64,000 nucleotides of DNA, from the NCBI RefSeq assembly GCF_005503355.1, contig NZ_SCMK01000009.1:1-64000 (forward strand), in the 5' to 3' direction. Origin of the DNA: Sphingomonas sp. 1F27F7B. Lineage in GTDB: Bacteria; Pseudomonadota; Alphaproteobacteria; Sphingomonadales; Sphingomonadaceae. The position numbers and the translations under genes are program-made. Shown here in pieces: positions 34,596 through 43,418 of the stretch; within the stretch, counting starts at the first letter, position 1, and every line of letters starts with the position of its first letter. The notes under the pieces are model-generated. The model made no database searches, had not been told where the DNA came from, and was given only the letters and a program-made list of their open reading frames with translations.

Positions 34596-35759
34596 ATGGC
34601 GATGCGCACAGGGAAGAGGAAACGGCTGGCCGCGGGCGCCCTGGCACTGGCGCTGGCAGCATGCGGCGGCGAAGGCACCCGGCAGCCCGCCACCCCCACG
34701 GGCGTCGCGAAGTTCACCACCATCGATTTCGGCCATGTCGCCGATTATTCGCCGGCAGGCCTCCCCGCCTATTTCGACCGTACCGTGACCGTGCTCGACA
34801 ACAGCCCGGCGTCCAACCCGATCGACGACAAGGTGGCGACGCTCGGGCGCGTGCTGTTCCACGATCTGCGGCTGAGCACCAACAACCGGGCCTCGTGCTC
34901 GGGCTGCCATCAGCAGGCGATCGGCTTCACCGATTCGATGCGGTTCAGCAACGGCATCAGCACCGCGGCAACCACCGATTTCCACGCGATGCGGCTCGGC
35001 AATCTCCGCTATTGGCAACCCGGCTCCACGTTCTGGGATCGGCGCGCGGCCAGCGTGGAGGCGCAGGCCAGCCATCCGTTCCACAGCCTGGTCGAGATGG
35101 GCTGGGGCGGGGCCGCGGGCGGCTTCGACGCGCTGATCCGGAAAATGAACGCGACGCCCTATTATCCAGACCTGTTCGCCTGGGCGTTCGGCAGCGCCGG
35201 GATCGACGAAACGCGCATCCAGCAGGCGCTCGCCCAGTTCGTGCGCGCGATGGTCTCCAGCTCCAGCCGGTGGGACACGGGCTATGCGAAGGTCTTCTCA
35301 CCCACGGCGCCGAACCGCGCGCTGGACGTCGACCTGCCCAATTTCACGCCACAGGAAAATCGCGGCCGGCACTTGTTCATGGCTCCTGTCGGACAGGGCG
35401 GGGCCGGCTGCTCGTCCTGCCACCTCCCGCCCAGCTTCGCCCTGGCCGCGAACGCGCGGAGCAACGGCCTGGACGCCGGCGAGACGCGGCTGTTCAAGGC
35501 GCCTTCGCTGCGCAGCGTCGGGCTGACCGGGCCCTATATGCATGACGGCCGCTTCGCCACGCTGGCCGAGGTCGTCGATTTCTACGACCACGGCGTCCGG
35601 CAGGGCCCGGCGCTCGACGATCGTCTGCGCCAGGGCAATGCGCCGCGCCGCCTCAACCTGGGCGCGGCGGACCGGGCGGCGCTCGTCGCCTTCCTGATGA
35701 CGCTGAGCGACCAGGAACTGACCAGGGATCCGCGCTTCGGCGATCCGTTCCGCCGATAG
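34596..35759 (+). CDS. Di-haem cytochrome c peroxidase/MauG family lipoprotein
   Basis: A 387-residue exported protein with lipobox LAAC (about residue 20, LALALAACGG), so probably a membrane-tethered periplasmic lipoprotein. Two haem c sites: C101-S-G-C-H105 in RASCSGCHQQAIGF and C272-S-S-C-H in GGAGCSSCHLPP; LGRVLFHDLRLSTNN and FKAPSLRSVGLTGPYMHDGRF are typical of BCCP/MauG. Role is peroxide reduction or protein-modifying oxidation. The open frame upstream to 34365 is spurious. A second ATG two codons in (34602) is possible. Convergent with the propeller lipoprotein gene, only 5 bp away. Confidence 0.92.
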   Translation: MAMRTGKRKRLAAGALALALAACGGEGTRQPATPTGVAKFTTIDFGHVADYSPAGLPAYFDRTVTVLDNSPASNPIDDKVATLGRVLFHDLRLSTNNRASCSGCHQQAIGFTDSMRFSNGISTAATTDFHAMRLGNLRYWQPGSTFWDRRAASVEAQASHPFHSLVEMGWGGAAGGFDALIRKMNATPYYPDLFAWAFGSAGIDETRIQQALAQFVRAMVSSSSRWDTGYAKVFSPTAPNRALDVDLPNFTPQENRGRHLFMAPVGQGGAGCSSCHLPPSFALAANARSNGLDAGETRLFKAPSLRSVGLTGPYMHDGRFATLAEVVDFYDHGVRQGPALDDRLRQGNAPRRLNLGAADRAALVAFLMTLSDQELTRDPRFGDPFRR

Positions 35760-35764
35760 GCCGA

Positions 35765-37375
35765 TCAGGCGCGGATCGCGTACAGCGTCGCGTTGCTGAT
35801 CGCATACACCGTGCCGTCGGCGCCGACGAGCGTCGGCGTATAGGCCTGGCCGAGCCCGGCATTGAGCCGCACGCTCTGCGACAGGGTGTTCGTGGTGAGG
35901 TCCCAGCGATACAGCACGCCGTCCTCGCTGTTGGCGATGATCGACCGGCGCACCGGGTCCGCGGCCATCGTGTTGATGCACCATTCGACTCGCGAATTGG
36001 CCGAGGCGCCGTCCCGCGTCGGGCCAAGGATCGTCAGCACCTCGCGCATCACCTGCACGCTCGGCACGATCGTGTCGGCCTGGCCCGTCTTCGGATCGAC
36101 CACGGCGATCCGGTTGAGCCCGTCGCCCGTCCCGACGCCGAAATAATTATTGTACTTCACCGCGAGCAGATAGGCCGAGGTGCCGGTGTAGGACGGCACC
36201 ATCGAAGCCGGGATCACGCTGGGCGACACGTCCCAGCCGAAGCTGCCCGGCACGCTCGCCGGATTGAGCTGGGCATCGAACTGCAACAGCCAGCCCCGCG
36301 CATTGTGCGTCGGGAACTGAGTCTCCAGCACGCCGTAGAACACGCGGCCGTCCGGGCCGACCACCGGCGACGCCGTGCCGTCGTCGCTGAGCCGCGCGGG
36401 CGTGCCCAGATTGGGATCGGTCAGGGCAACCTTGGCGCGAGTCGCGAGCGTCGTGCTGTCGAGCGCGAGCAGATAGCCGTTCTGCGTCGCGGCGGTCGAG
36501 CCCCGGTTCACTGCGATATACACCGTGCTGCCGTCCGGCGAGAGGGCAGGCGCGCAATTCATCACGGGCTTCTGGACCGAGGGATCGCCCGCCGCTGTCG
36601 CGGCGCCGACCCAGGTGCCCGTACCGTCGGGAGCGCTCCGCGCGATGCCGCTCACCAGCCCCGCCGGGTTCGTACCGGTCACGACGAAACCGAAGAAGAT
36701 GTTGCCGTTCGCATCCGCGACCAGCGGCGTGTTGATGAAGACGGTGCCGTCGAACGCGGCGGGATTGGCGTTGTACGTCACCGCACCGTAGAACAGCTGC
36801 GCCGCGAAGACTCCGCTGGCCGCATTCGGATCGGTGCGCACCAGCACCTTGCCGCCGGCGCCGGGCACATAGAGGCGGCCTTGCGGGGTGAGGACCGGGT
36901 TGTAGGGCGGCAGCCAGTTGCGCGGCGGCATGATATAGTCGGTAGTCGCCGACCACAGGAGCGCGCCCGTCGCGCCGGCACGGCCCTCGACCCGGTAGCT
37001 GCCCGTCGCCGCCGTCTTCACCGGGATCACCACGGTGTTGCTCGTCGTCACGACCGGCGAGCCGTAATGGGTGAACAGCACGCCGTACGACGCATATTGC
37101 GGCGCCAGGTCCATGGGCGTCGTCCAGGCGACGCGCCCCAGATCCTGCGTCGCGATCGCGCTCAGGGAAGTGTGCTGCGCATCGCGGCCATAGCCGGACC
37201 AGGCTGGCCCCGAGATCGGCGTGGACGTCGGGGACGGCGTCGGCGTGGGAGTCGGCGCGGCGCCCGGAGAGGATGATCCGCCGCTGCACGCGGCGACCAT
37301 GGCGGACGACGACAGCATCGCCAGCGCGCTGCGGCGCGAAACAGGGAAGACGGAAGGAAATTGGCGGTGGCTCAT
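35765..37375 (-). CDS. PQQ-like beta-propeller lipoprotein
   Basis: A 536-residue exported protein. The N-terminus has an RR pair (SRRSALAMLSSSAMVAAC) and a lipobox VAAC near residue 30, then a Thr-Pro-Ser linker (PTPTPTPSPTSTP). The body reads as repeated blades (SGYGRDAQHTSLSAI, GALLWSATTDY, GRLYVPGAGGKVLVRTD, DGSTVYIAVNRGS, DGRVFYGVLETQ, DGVLYRWDLTTNTL), as in PQQ-repeat propellers without the catalytic residues of dehydrogenases. It is perhaps a scaffold or binding protein. Start at the Met of MSHRQFPS; 16 upstream in-frame residues are unlikely to be translated. Confidence 0.85.
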   Translation of the reverse strand: MSHRQFPSVFPVSRRSALAMLSSSAMVAACSGGSSSPGAAPTPTPTPSPTSTPISGPAWSGYGRDAQHTSLSAIATQDLGRVAWTTPMDLAPQYASYGVLFTHYGSPVVTTSNTVVIPVKTAATGSYRVEGRAGATGALLWSATTDYIMPPRNWLPPYNPVLTPQGRLYVPGAGGKVLVRTDPNAASGVFAAQLFYGAVTYNANPAAFDGTVFINTPLVADANGNIFFGFVVTGTNPAGLVSGIARSAPDGTGTWVGAATAAGDPSVQKPVMNCAPALSPDGSTVYIAVNRGSTAATQNGYLLALDSTTLATRAKVALTDPNLGTPARLSDDGTASPVVGPDGRVFYGVLETQFPTHNARGWLLQFDAQLNPASVPGSFGWDVSPSVIPASMVPSYTGTSAYLLAVKYNNYFGVGTGDGLNRIAVVDPKTGQADTIVPSVQVMREVLTILGPTRDGASANSRVEWCINTMAADPVRRSIIANSEDGVLYRWDLTTNTLSQSVRLNAGLGQAYTPTLVGADGTVYAISNATLYAIRA

Positions 37376-37866
37376 GACGGCGCTCGCTCCCTGTTCGAGA
37401 CGGCGCCGGCGCGCGCTGTTCACGCACGAGCGACTGTCCCCTCCTCGCCATGTTCCGCAGACATTGCGTGAACCTGACTATCCACTCATTGCGCGGACTT
37501 TCTCAAATGATTGCGATAATCGCAACTGCCCATGTGAATCGTCGACGCCGGCCGCTTCCAAGATCTGGACGCTGAAGGCCCAGGCAAACCCCCGCAATCT
37601 ATTTGCTTCAAAATGGCGATATCCTGCGGCGAAACCCGTGGTCGTCTTGGACGCTACGGCAATAGCCACTCCTTCCGACGCAGGATTTCGCCCGGCACGC
37701 TCAATCGGCTCTTTCGTCCGCCGAAGCCATCTTCCCCGCCGCGCGCATCCATGCGGCGGCCCGGCACGCTCTTCGGTCATCGAATGGCGCGCCCGCGTGC
37801 ATGTGCGTCAGCCGAGTCGATGAAGCGCACGCCCATCCGGTTGAATGCCCATCGCCGTCGCCGGGC
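37376..37866. other. Non-coding stretch
   Basis: About 490 bp with lower GC than its surroundings near 37490-37660. I see only short, unconvincing frames on both strands and no repeat or RNA signature. It holds the promoter of the propeller lipoprotein gene. Confidence 0.5.
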
Positions 37867-37916
37867 AAAAAAAGGGGGCGAGCCAGGCGCGCTTGGGATA
37901 CGCCCGGCCCGCCCCC
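37867..37916 (-). terminator. Strong intrinsic terminator of the haem-receptor operon
   Basis: On the minus strand GGGGGCG (37910-37916) pairs with CGCCCCC (37874-37880) and is followed by seven T (37867-37873). A second stem (GCCCGCT..AGCGGGC) lies just before it. It is 43 bp after the DUF6607 stop. Confidence 0.88.
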
Positions 37917-37959
37917 AGCCCGCTCCGACCAAGGAAAGCGGGCCTTTCCCGAGGGGGAA

Positions 37960-38913
37960 TCAGTTTGCGGCCCTGGTCGCCTGGTCCATCAGCGCCTTGG
38001 CGGTCCTGATCGCATCCGCCTCGCGGGTCTTGCCCGCCTGGATCTCGTCGGCGATCTCGAGCACGCGGCCGGCAATCACCGTGCCGTGATCGGCTTCCTC
38101 GGTGATGCGGATGCCCCCCTTGGCCGCGGCGATCCTGTCCCATTCGGCGCGGATCGCGGCCCAATAGCCCTTGGTCGCCGCCCAATAATCGTCCGCCGCC
38201 TTCACGTCGAAGCCCGCGAATTTCGTATAGCTGTTGAGGACATATTCCTGGACAACCGGCACGGTCCTGCCGTCCATCTTGAGATTGTCCTGCCAGTGGA
38301 TCCAGCCGGCCGGCGCGATCGCGTGGCGGTTGACGCCCAGATAGCGGTCATAGACGGGGCCGCGCACTGCGTCGCGCCGGGCGAGCGGCCGCCAGCTGCG
38401 GTTCGATTCCCAGCGGCGCACCCCGCCGACATCGGTCCACTTGCCCCACCCGCCATAGCGCGGGGAATCGTCGACCTGATAGACGGTCTGCGACCAGGCG
38501 CCCTTGCGCTCGGCGGCGGGCACTTCGGCCCAGGTCCAGGCATCGCGGTCCGAATAGACCAGCACCTTGGCCGGCTCATATTGCCAGTCCTGGCGCCAGT
38601 GCTTGATCACCATCTTCTTGCCGTCGCCCATGTCGACCACCAGGAGATGCTGGAGCCGGATCGTCCCGCCCTTGTCCTCGATCACCCGGACGACTTCGTC
38701 GCCGCCCGAGACCTTGGCCGGGATCGGAACATAGTCGGCGCGCCAGGAAGTGCTCTCCTGCATGTCGAACTTCACCTTGTAGGTCCCCGCCATGGCGAGG
38801 ATATCGGCCCGGTCGGCCTCGAAGGCGGACCGGGCCGCCGGGGCAGGCGCCGCCTGGGCGAGCGCCGGCACCGGCGCCAGCAGGAACAGGGCGATCGGAA
38901 GAAGCTGCTTCAT
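37960..38913 (-). CDS. DUF6607 family secreted protein
   Basis: A 317-residue exported protein (signal 1-19, PALAQA). Distinct features are many Trp/Tyr residues and the segments MAGTYKVKFDMQES, VIKHWRQDWQYEP, WTWAEVPAAERKGAWSQTVYQVDDSPRY and VQEYVLNSYTKFAGFD. The gene follows the haemoglobin/haem-type TonB receptor by 20 bp, the usual neighbour of this family, and shares its terminator. A periplasmic or surface role in haem uptake is suggested by context alone. Confidence 0.88.
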   Translation of the reverse strand: MKQLLPIALFLLAPVPALAQAAPAPAARSAFEADRADILAMAGTYKVKFDMQESTSWRADYVPIPAKVSGGDEVVRVIEDKGGTIRLQHLLVVDMGDGKKMVIKHWRQDWQYEPAKVLVYSDRDAWTWAEVPAAERKGAWSQTVYQVDDSPRYGGWGKWTDVGGVRRWESNRSWRPLARRDAVRGPVYDRYLGVNRHAIAPAGWIHWQDNLKMDGRTVPVVQEYVLNSYTKFAGFDVKAADDYWAATKGYWAAIRAEWDRIAAAKGGIRITEEADHGTVIAGRVLEIADEIQAGKTREADAIRTAKALMDQATRAAN

Positions 38914-38933
38914 GTCTTGGTCCTCAGAAGCGG

Positions 38934-41168
38934 TTAGAAACGATAGCTGATCGACACCGAGCCGTTGCGGCCCGGCTGGGTATAGGCGTCACGCACCGTG
39001 GAGCTGGCGGCCAGGCCGCGAATGTCCTGCCACAGCCAATATTTGCGGTCGGTCAGGTTGAACACGCCGCCGCGCACCGTCACGCCCTCGGCCACGCGCA
39101 CATAGGCAGTGATGTCGAAAGTGACGAAGTCGCTGCCGGTGAAGCAGTTCGGCACGGCGCCGGCCGTGGCTGCATAGCAGCCCGATCCGCGCGTCCGGGC
39201 GATTTCCTTCTGCCCGCCATAGGTGGCCATCAGCCGCCCGCCGAAGCGCCGGTCGGCCGCGTCATAGCCGATGCCGGCCACCGCCTTGAGCGGGTCGACC
39301 GACTGGAGCGGCAGCCTGGCGCCGTTGGTGCCGATCGTGTCGCCATGGGCATAGGAAACCGCCAGCGTGGCGCTCAGCCCCCGCGCCGGCCGCACCTCGG
39401 CCCGCGCCTCGATGCCGCGGATCTTCACGCCGCCCAGGTTGCGCCACTGGTAGATCCAGGGATTGGCCGGCGACGGGAAGGGCCGGCCGGTGGTCTCCAC
39501 CTGGTCGATGAAGTCGTGATAGCGGGCATAGAAGCCGGTCAGGTCGAACGAGACCAGCGTGTTGAAATAGCGCAAGCCGCCCTCGAAGCTCTCGCTGTTC
39601 TCCGGCTTCAGGTTCGGGTTGGCGATGCTGGTATAGCCGACCGGCGGGTTGGCGAAGAAATTGTTCACCTGGCTCGGCTCGGGCGCCTTGAAGCCCTGCG
39701 CGTAATTGGCGAACAGCCGCACGCCGTCGGACAGCTTGATCACTGCGCCGACCTTGGGCGAGACGCGCGAGCCATCCTGCCCCGAAGCGGCGAAGGTGGG
39801 CAGCAGCGGATCCTTCTCCGGCGTCAGCCTGTACGCGTCGAAGCGGAGCGCCGGATAGAGCGTGACCGGTCCGAACGAGACTTCCGCCGCAGCGACCAGG
39901 CCGGCCAGCATATAGTCGGTCACGGGAAAGGCGCGGGTCGGGAAGGTTTCCCCTGCCGGCGGCACCACGCCGTCGCGCAGGCCCTTTTGGTTGGTCCAGC
40001 TGATATCGCCCGCCAGCGTCAGCTTGGCGCGCAGCCCGTCATCCGCGCCGAAGCCCAGGCGCACTTCGCCCGATGCGCCATAGACTCGGTTCTCGAAGGT
40101 GTTGAGCCGTTCGCGATCGGCGACGGGGCTGCGGTCCTCGTCGGTGAACTGGCGATCCTTGCTGTTCTGCCAATAGCCGCTCAGCCGGGCGAATTCGAGC
40201 GTGCCTTCGCCGTGCCAGGTCCAGTCGCCGGCGATGCGGCCGCGCCTGCTGGTGTCGCGCGCCTGCAACAGGTCGATCGTGGTGCCGGTGGCGGGGAGCG
40301 GGGTCAGGCCGGTGAGCACATTGGTGAAGAGGCGGCTGTCGACATATTCGCCGGTGATCCGGAAGCGGCTGTGCGCGTCCGGCTCATAGACCAGCCGGCC
40401 CAGCGCGGCGTTCGAATGGCCGTTCTGCGGATTGGGTTCGGTGCGGGCCGTGCCGATGCCGCCGGTCGTGCCCTTGTTGTCGAGTTCATGATAGTCGCGG
40501 CGGGTATAGGCGACCATCGCCGAGAGATCGCCGAAGCGGCCGGCAATCACGCCGGTCTCGGAGAATTCATTGTCCGCCGAGCTGTATGCGGCGCGCGCCA
40601 GGCCGCCGACCTTCTTGCCGCCCTGGAGGAAATCCGAAGGGTCACTGGTGGTGAAGCTGACCGCGCCGGCCAGGCCGTCGCTGCCGTACAGCGCCGAAGC
40701 CGGGCCGCGCAGGATCTCGACCGACTTGACCAGGCCGAGATCGACATAGTCGCCGCGCCCGGTCGATTGCGCGCCGAAGCTGAAGCCGTCGGGCACGCGC
40801 ACGCCGTCCACCTGGATCAGCACGCGATTGCCGCCGATGCCGCGGATGACGAAGCCCTCATTGCCGGCGCGCCCCGTGGTGCCCAGCGCCGCGCCGAAAC
40901 GGGTCGGGCCGCGCGGCACGCTGATGCCCGGCTCGTAGCGGACCAGATCCTTGATGTCGGTGGTCAGCTCGTCGGCCATCCTCCGGTCGTCGATCACCGT
41001 GACGGTGGCCGGCACTTCCTTGACGTCGGCCGGAATGCGCGTGGCGGTGACGGTGATCGTCGAATCCTGCGCGGCCGCCGGCTTCCTGTCCTGCTCGTCC
41101 CGCGCCTGGGCCGGCAACGCCGCCGCCACTGCCAATATGCTCACCCCCAGCGCACTGAACCGCCCCAT
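38934..41168 (-). CDS. TonB-dependent haemoglobin/transferrin/lactoferrin-type receptor
   Basis: A 744-residue outer-membrane receptor: signal (about 1-22), TonB-box region STITVTATRIP near 38, plug domain (about 45-160; GNEGFVIRGIGGNRVLIQVDGV, VEILRGPASALYGSDGLAGA) and a 22-strand barrel ending in the aromatic closing motif VSISYRF. FANYAQGFKAPEPSQVNNFF, NPNLKPENSESFEGG and VFNLTDRKYW are typical of the haem/haemoglobin subgroup; the haem-binding FRAP/NPNL motif occurs as NPNLKPE. Transport depends on TonB-ExbBD encoded elsewhere. A Fur-like box lies 22 bp before the start. Confidence 0.94.
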   Translation of the reverse strand: MGRFSALGVSILAVAAALPAQARDEQDRKPAAAQDSTITVTATRIPADVKEVPATVTVIDDRRMADELTTDIKDLVRYEPGISVPRGPTRFGAALGTTGRAGNEGFVIRGIGGNRVLIQVDGVRVPDGFSFGAQSTGRGDYVDLGLVKSVEILRGPASALYGSDGLAGAVSFTTSDPSDFLQGGKKVGGLARAAYSSADNEFSETGVIAGRFGDLSAMVAYTRRDYHELDNKGTTGGIGTARTEPNPQNGHSNAALGRLVYEPDAHSRFRITGEYVDSRLFTNVLTGLTPLPATGTTIDLLQARDTSRRGRIAGDWTWHGEGTLEFARLSGYWQNSKDRQFTDEDRSPVADRERLNTFENRVYGASGEVRLGFGADDGLRAKLTLAGDISWTNQKGLRDGVVPPAGETFPTRAFPVTDYMLAGLVAAAEVSFGPVTLYPALRFDAYRLTPEKDPLLPTFAASGQDGSRVSPKVGAVIKLSDGVRLFANYAQGFKAPEPSQVNNFFANPPVGYTSIANPNLKPENSESFEGGLRYFNTLVSFDLTGFYARYHDFIDQVETTGRPFPSPANPWIYQWRNLGGVKIRGIEARAEVRPARGLSATLAVSYAHGDTIGTNGARLPLQSVDPLKAVAGIGYDAADRRFGGRLMATYGGQKEIARTRGSGCYAATAGAVPNCFTGSDFVTFDITAYVRVAEGVTVRGGVFNLTDRKYWLWQDIRGLAASSTVRDAYTQPGRNGSVSISYRF

Positions 41169-41189
41169 GCTTCGAAACCCCTTTATGCT

Positions 41190-41208
41190 AATGCAAGTGA
41201 TTCTCAAT
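41190..41208 (-). promoter_or_regulatory. Fur-type iron box upstream of the haem receptor
   Basis: On the minus strand ATTGAGAATCACTTGCATT, close to the TGAGAATnATTnGCATT form of proteobacterial Fur boxes, overlapping the expected promoter. Iron repression of the receptor and DUF6607 genes is predicted. Confidence 0.72.
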
Positions 41209-41602
41209 CTCGATGTGCGTTAGGGGGCATGCGCGGCAGCGTCAACCCGGTAACGCAGGCCGATCCTGGGGCGCCGGCTGTCCTACAGCCCGGGATTCCG
41301 CTATTGCCCGGAATGCCTCCGGGCTGCTCTTTGACTCAGTGGATCCCGCGCGCAGCACCGCGGCGCGCCCGGAAATGCGCGGGTTTCGCCGCACCCGGCC
41401 CGGGGCCGTGCGAACTTCCACGATCGCGACCGTCCGCTCGCGCGACGCATCGCTCTCCGCGAACCGTTCCGATGCAGAGCCCGCCCTCCTGCGACTCGCG
41501 TGAACAACGCCAATATCGGCGCGCCCAACCGTCTGGCCGGCGGAACCGCGATGCGCTGACCCCGCTCGACGGCGGCTCGTCGCGCCGCTAAGGCGTCCGG
41601 TC
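41209..41602. other. Spacer between receptor and glycosyltransferase genes
   Basis: About 390 bp. Short overlapping frames exist on both strands but have Arg/Ser-rich, non-protein-like composition. I see no repeat, RNA or terminator that I can support. Confidence 0.5.
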
Positions 41603-42631
41603 ATGCAAAAGCGCCCCAAGCTCTCCGTCGTCATTCCCTGCTACAATGAAGAGGCGTGCCTCGAGATGCTGCACGGCCGCGTCTCCGGCGCCGCCCGCGC
41701 CGCGGTGGGCGACGATTATGAAATCGTGCTGATCAACGACGGCTCGCGCGACCGGAGCTGGGAAGTGATGCAGCGCCTCTCGGCCGGCGATCCGCGCCTC
41801 GTCGCGATCAACCTCTCGCGCAACCACGGCCATCAGCTCGCGCTCACCGCGGGCCTGGACCTGTGCGCGGGCGAGGAAATCCTGATCATCGACGCGGACC
41901 TGCAGGATCCGCCCGAGCTGCTCACCGACATGCGCGCCGCGATGCGCTCGCAGGGCGCCGACGTGGTCTATGCGGTGCGCCGCAAGCGCGAGGGCGAGAC
42001 GATCTTCAAGAAGATCACCGCCGCCTTCTTCTACCGCATGCTCGACCGGATCACCGACACGCCGATCCCGCTCGACACCGGCGACTTCCGCCTGATGACG
42101 CGGCGCGCGCTCGACGCCTTTCTGTCGCTGCCCGAACAGGCGCGCTTCATCCGCGGCATGGTCGCCTGGGTGGGCTTCAAGCAAGTGCCCTTCCCCTATG
42201 ACCGGCACGAGCGCCATGCCGGCGAGACCAAATATCCGCTCGGCAAGATGATCCGCTTCGCCCTGGACGCGATCACCGGCTTCTCGACCGCGCCGCTGCG
42301 CTTCGCCAGCCATGTCGGCCTGATCCTTACCGGGCTCTCGGCGCTGCTGGTGCTCTACATCGTCGCCGGCTGGCTGATGGGCGCGGCGATCCCCGGCTGG
42401 ACTTCGCTGATGCTCGTCGTCGTCGTGCTGGGCGCGGTGCAGATGTTCGTGCTCGGCATGATCGGCGAATATCTCGGCCGGCTCTATGTCGAGTCGAAGC
42501 GCCGCCCGCTCTACATCGTCGCCGACGTCGCCGGCCCGGTGATGGGCCATGCCTCGCTCGGCTATCGCTATGCCGATTCGGGCGAAGTCAGCGTCTCGCC
42601 GGTGACGCCGCGCGGCGAAAAGGCGGAGTGA
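41603..42631 (+). CDS. Family 2 glycosyltransferase, GtrB/ArnC-like
   Basis: A 342-residue polyprenyl-phosphate sugar transferase. The GT-A domain shows VVIPCYNEEACLE (9-21), INDGSRDRSWE (45-55), the DxD motif in IIDADLQDPPE and FKKITAAFFYRMLDRI; two membrane helices follow (about 235-260 and 275-298) and a short tail. This is the GtrB layout: it loads a sugar (glucose in known cases) onto undecaprenyl phosphate at the cytoplasmic face. The GtrA-like and GT-C-like genes nearby complete a flipping and transfer route. Confidence 0.93.
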   Translation: MQKRPKLSVVIPCYNEEACLEMLHGRVSGAARAAVGDDYEIVLINDGSRDRSWEVMQRLSAGDPRLVAINLSRNHGHQLALTAGLDLCAGEEILIIDADLQDPPELLTDMRAAMRSQGADVVYAVRRKREGETIFKKITAAFFYRMLDRITDTPIPLDTGDFRLMTRRALDAFLSLPEQARFIRGMVAWVGFKQVPFPYDRHERHAGETKYPLGKMIRFALDAITGFSTAPLRFASHVGLILTGLSALLVLYIVAGWLMGAAIPGWTSLMLVVVVLGAVQMFVLGMIGEYLGRLYVESKRRPLYIVADVAGPVMGHASLGYRYADSGEVSVSPVTPRGEKAE

Positions 42632-42652
42632 TCCGCCGCGCGGCTGGCTGGA

Positions 42653-42697
42653 CCCCGGTTACTTGGACCCCGGTTGCTTGGGCCCCGGTTGCTTGGG
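42653..42697. repeat. Three 15-bp tandem repeats (CCCCGGTTGCTTGGG type)
   Basis: Perfectly spaced units at 42653, 42668 and 42683; the last two are identical and the first has two changes, one of which makes the stop (TAA on the minus strand) of the methyltransferase. They encode the C-terminal PKQPG repeats. Confidence 0.88.
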
Positions 42698-43417
42698 CGA
42701 CGCCAGCACGATGATCGACAGGCCCGGCGGCATCGGCAGCCGGCCGAGGATGTGCCGCTCGATCCCGAACACCGCTTCGAACGCCGCGTTGAGCGGCCGC
42801 GGCGGCGGCGAATCGTCGCTGTCGTCCTTGCCGGTCAGCTTGCCGACGAACCGCGCCGCGACCGCCACCGGGAAGAGCAGCGAGTTGAACCAGCGCAGCT
42901 TCTGCCAGCCGAGCCCCGCCTCTCGCAGCGAAGCGGTCAGCGTCGCCTTGGAATAGCGGCGCTTGTGGTGGTTCACCACGTCGTGCGCGCTCCACATCCA
43001 TTGGTGCGCCGGCACGGTGATCAGGATCTTGCCGCCCGGCTTGAGCACCCGCGCGATCGCCCGCAGCGCCGCGACGTCGTCCTCGACATGCTCGATCACG
43101 TCGAGCACCGCGACCATGTCGTAGCTGCCGTCCCGGACTCCGGTCAGCTCCGGGAGCGGCGAGGCGCCCACCTGCTTGCCCAGCCGCTCGCTCGCCTTGG
43201 CGGCGGCGATCTCGTCGATCTCGATCGCGTCGATCTCGCCGAACTGGGCCAGCATCGGCAGGTTGTGGCCGGTGCCGCAGCCGATCTCGAGGATGCGCGC
43301 TTCGCCCGGAATGGCGGCATAGCGCTTCAGATAGTCGGAAAGGATCTCGCGGCGCGCGCGATACCACCAGTGGGTGGTGTCGTGCGCTGCCATGCGCTCG
43401 TAGACGATGCGGTCCAT
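42659..43417 (-). CDS. Class I SAM-dependent methyltransferase
   Basis: A 252-residue methyltransferase: WWYRARREILSDYL near the N-terminus, SAM loop ILEIGCGTGHNLPML (42-56), acidic IDAIEID, LDVIEHVEDDVAAL (110-123) and VLKPGGKILITVPAHQWMW. The WWY...H..V form is common in methyltransferases of glycan and lipid loci. The C-terminus PKQPGPKQPGSK is produced by a 15-bp tandem repeat that also creates the stop codon. It begins 1 bp after the stop of the GtrA-like gene, so the two are coexpressed. Confidence 0.9.
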   Translation of the reverse strand: MDRIVYERMAAHDTTHWWYRARREILSDYLKRYAAIPGEARILEIGCGTGHNLPMLAQFGEIDAIEIDEIAAAKASERLGKQVGASPLPELTGVRDGSYDMVAVLDVIEHVEDDVAALRAIARVLKPGGKILITVPAHQWMWSAHDVVNHHKRRYSKATLTASLREAGLGWQKLRWFNSLLFPVAVAARFVGKLTGKDDSDDSPPPRPLNAAFEAVFGIERHILGRLPMPPGLSIIVLASPKQPGPKQPGSK

Positions 43418-43418
43418 C

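Noticed and set aside
37478..37780. 100-codon frame on the minus strand in the 37.4-37.9 kb gap
   Set aside because: No ribosome site, no recognisable domain and unlikely composition; a plus-strand frame of similar quality overlaps it.
41242..41634. 130-codon frame on the minus strand before the GT2 gene
   Set aside because: Arg/Ser-rich composition, no ribosome site, runs antisense across the start of a real gene; typical of GC-rich shadow frames.
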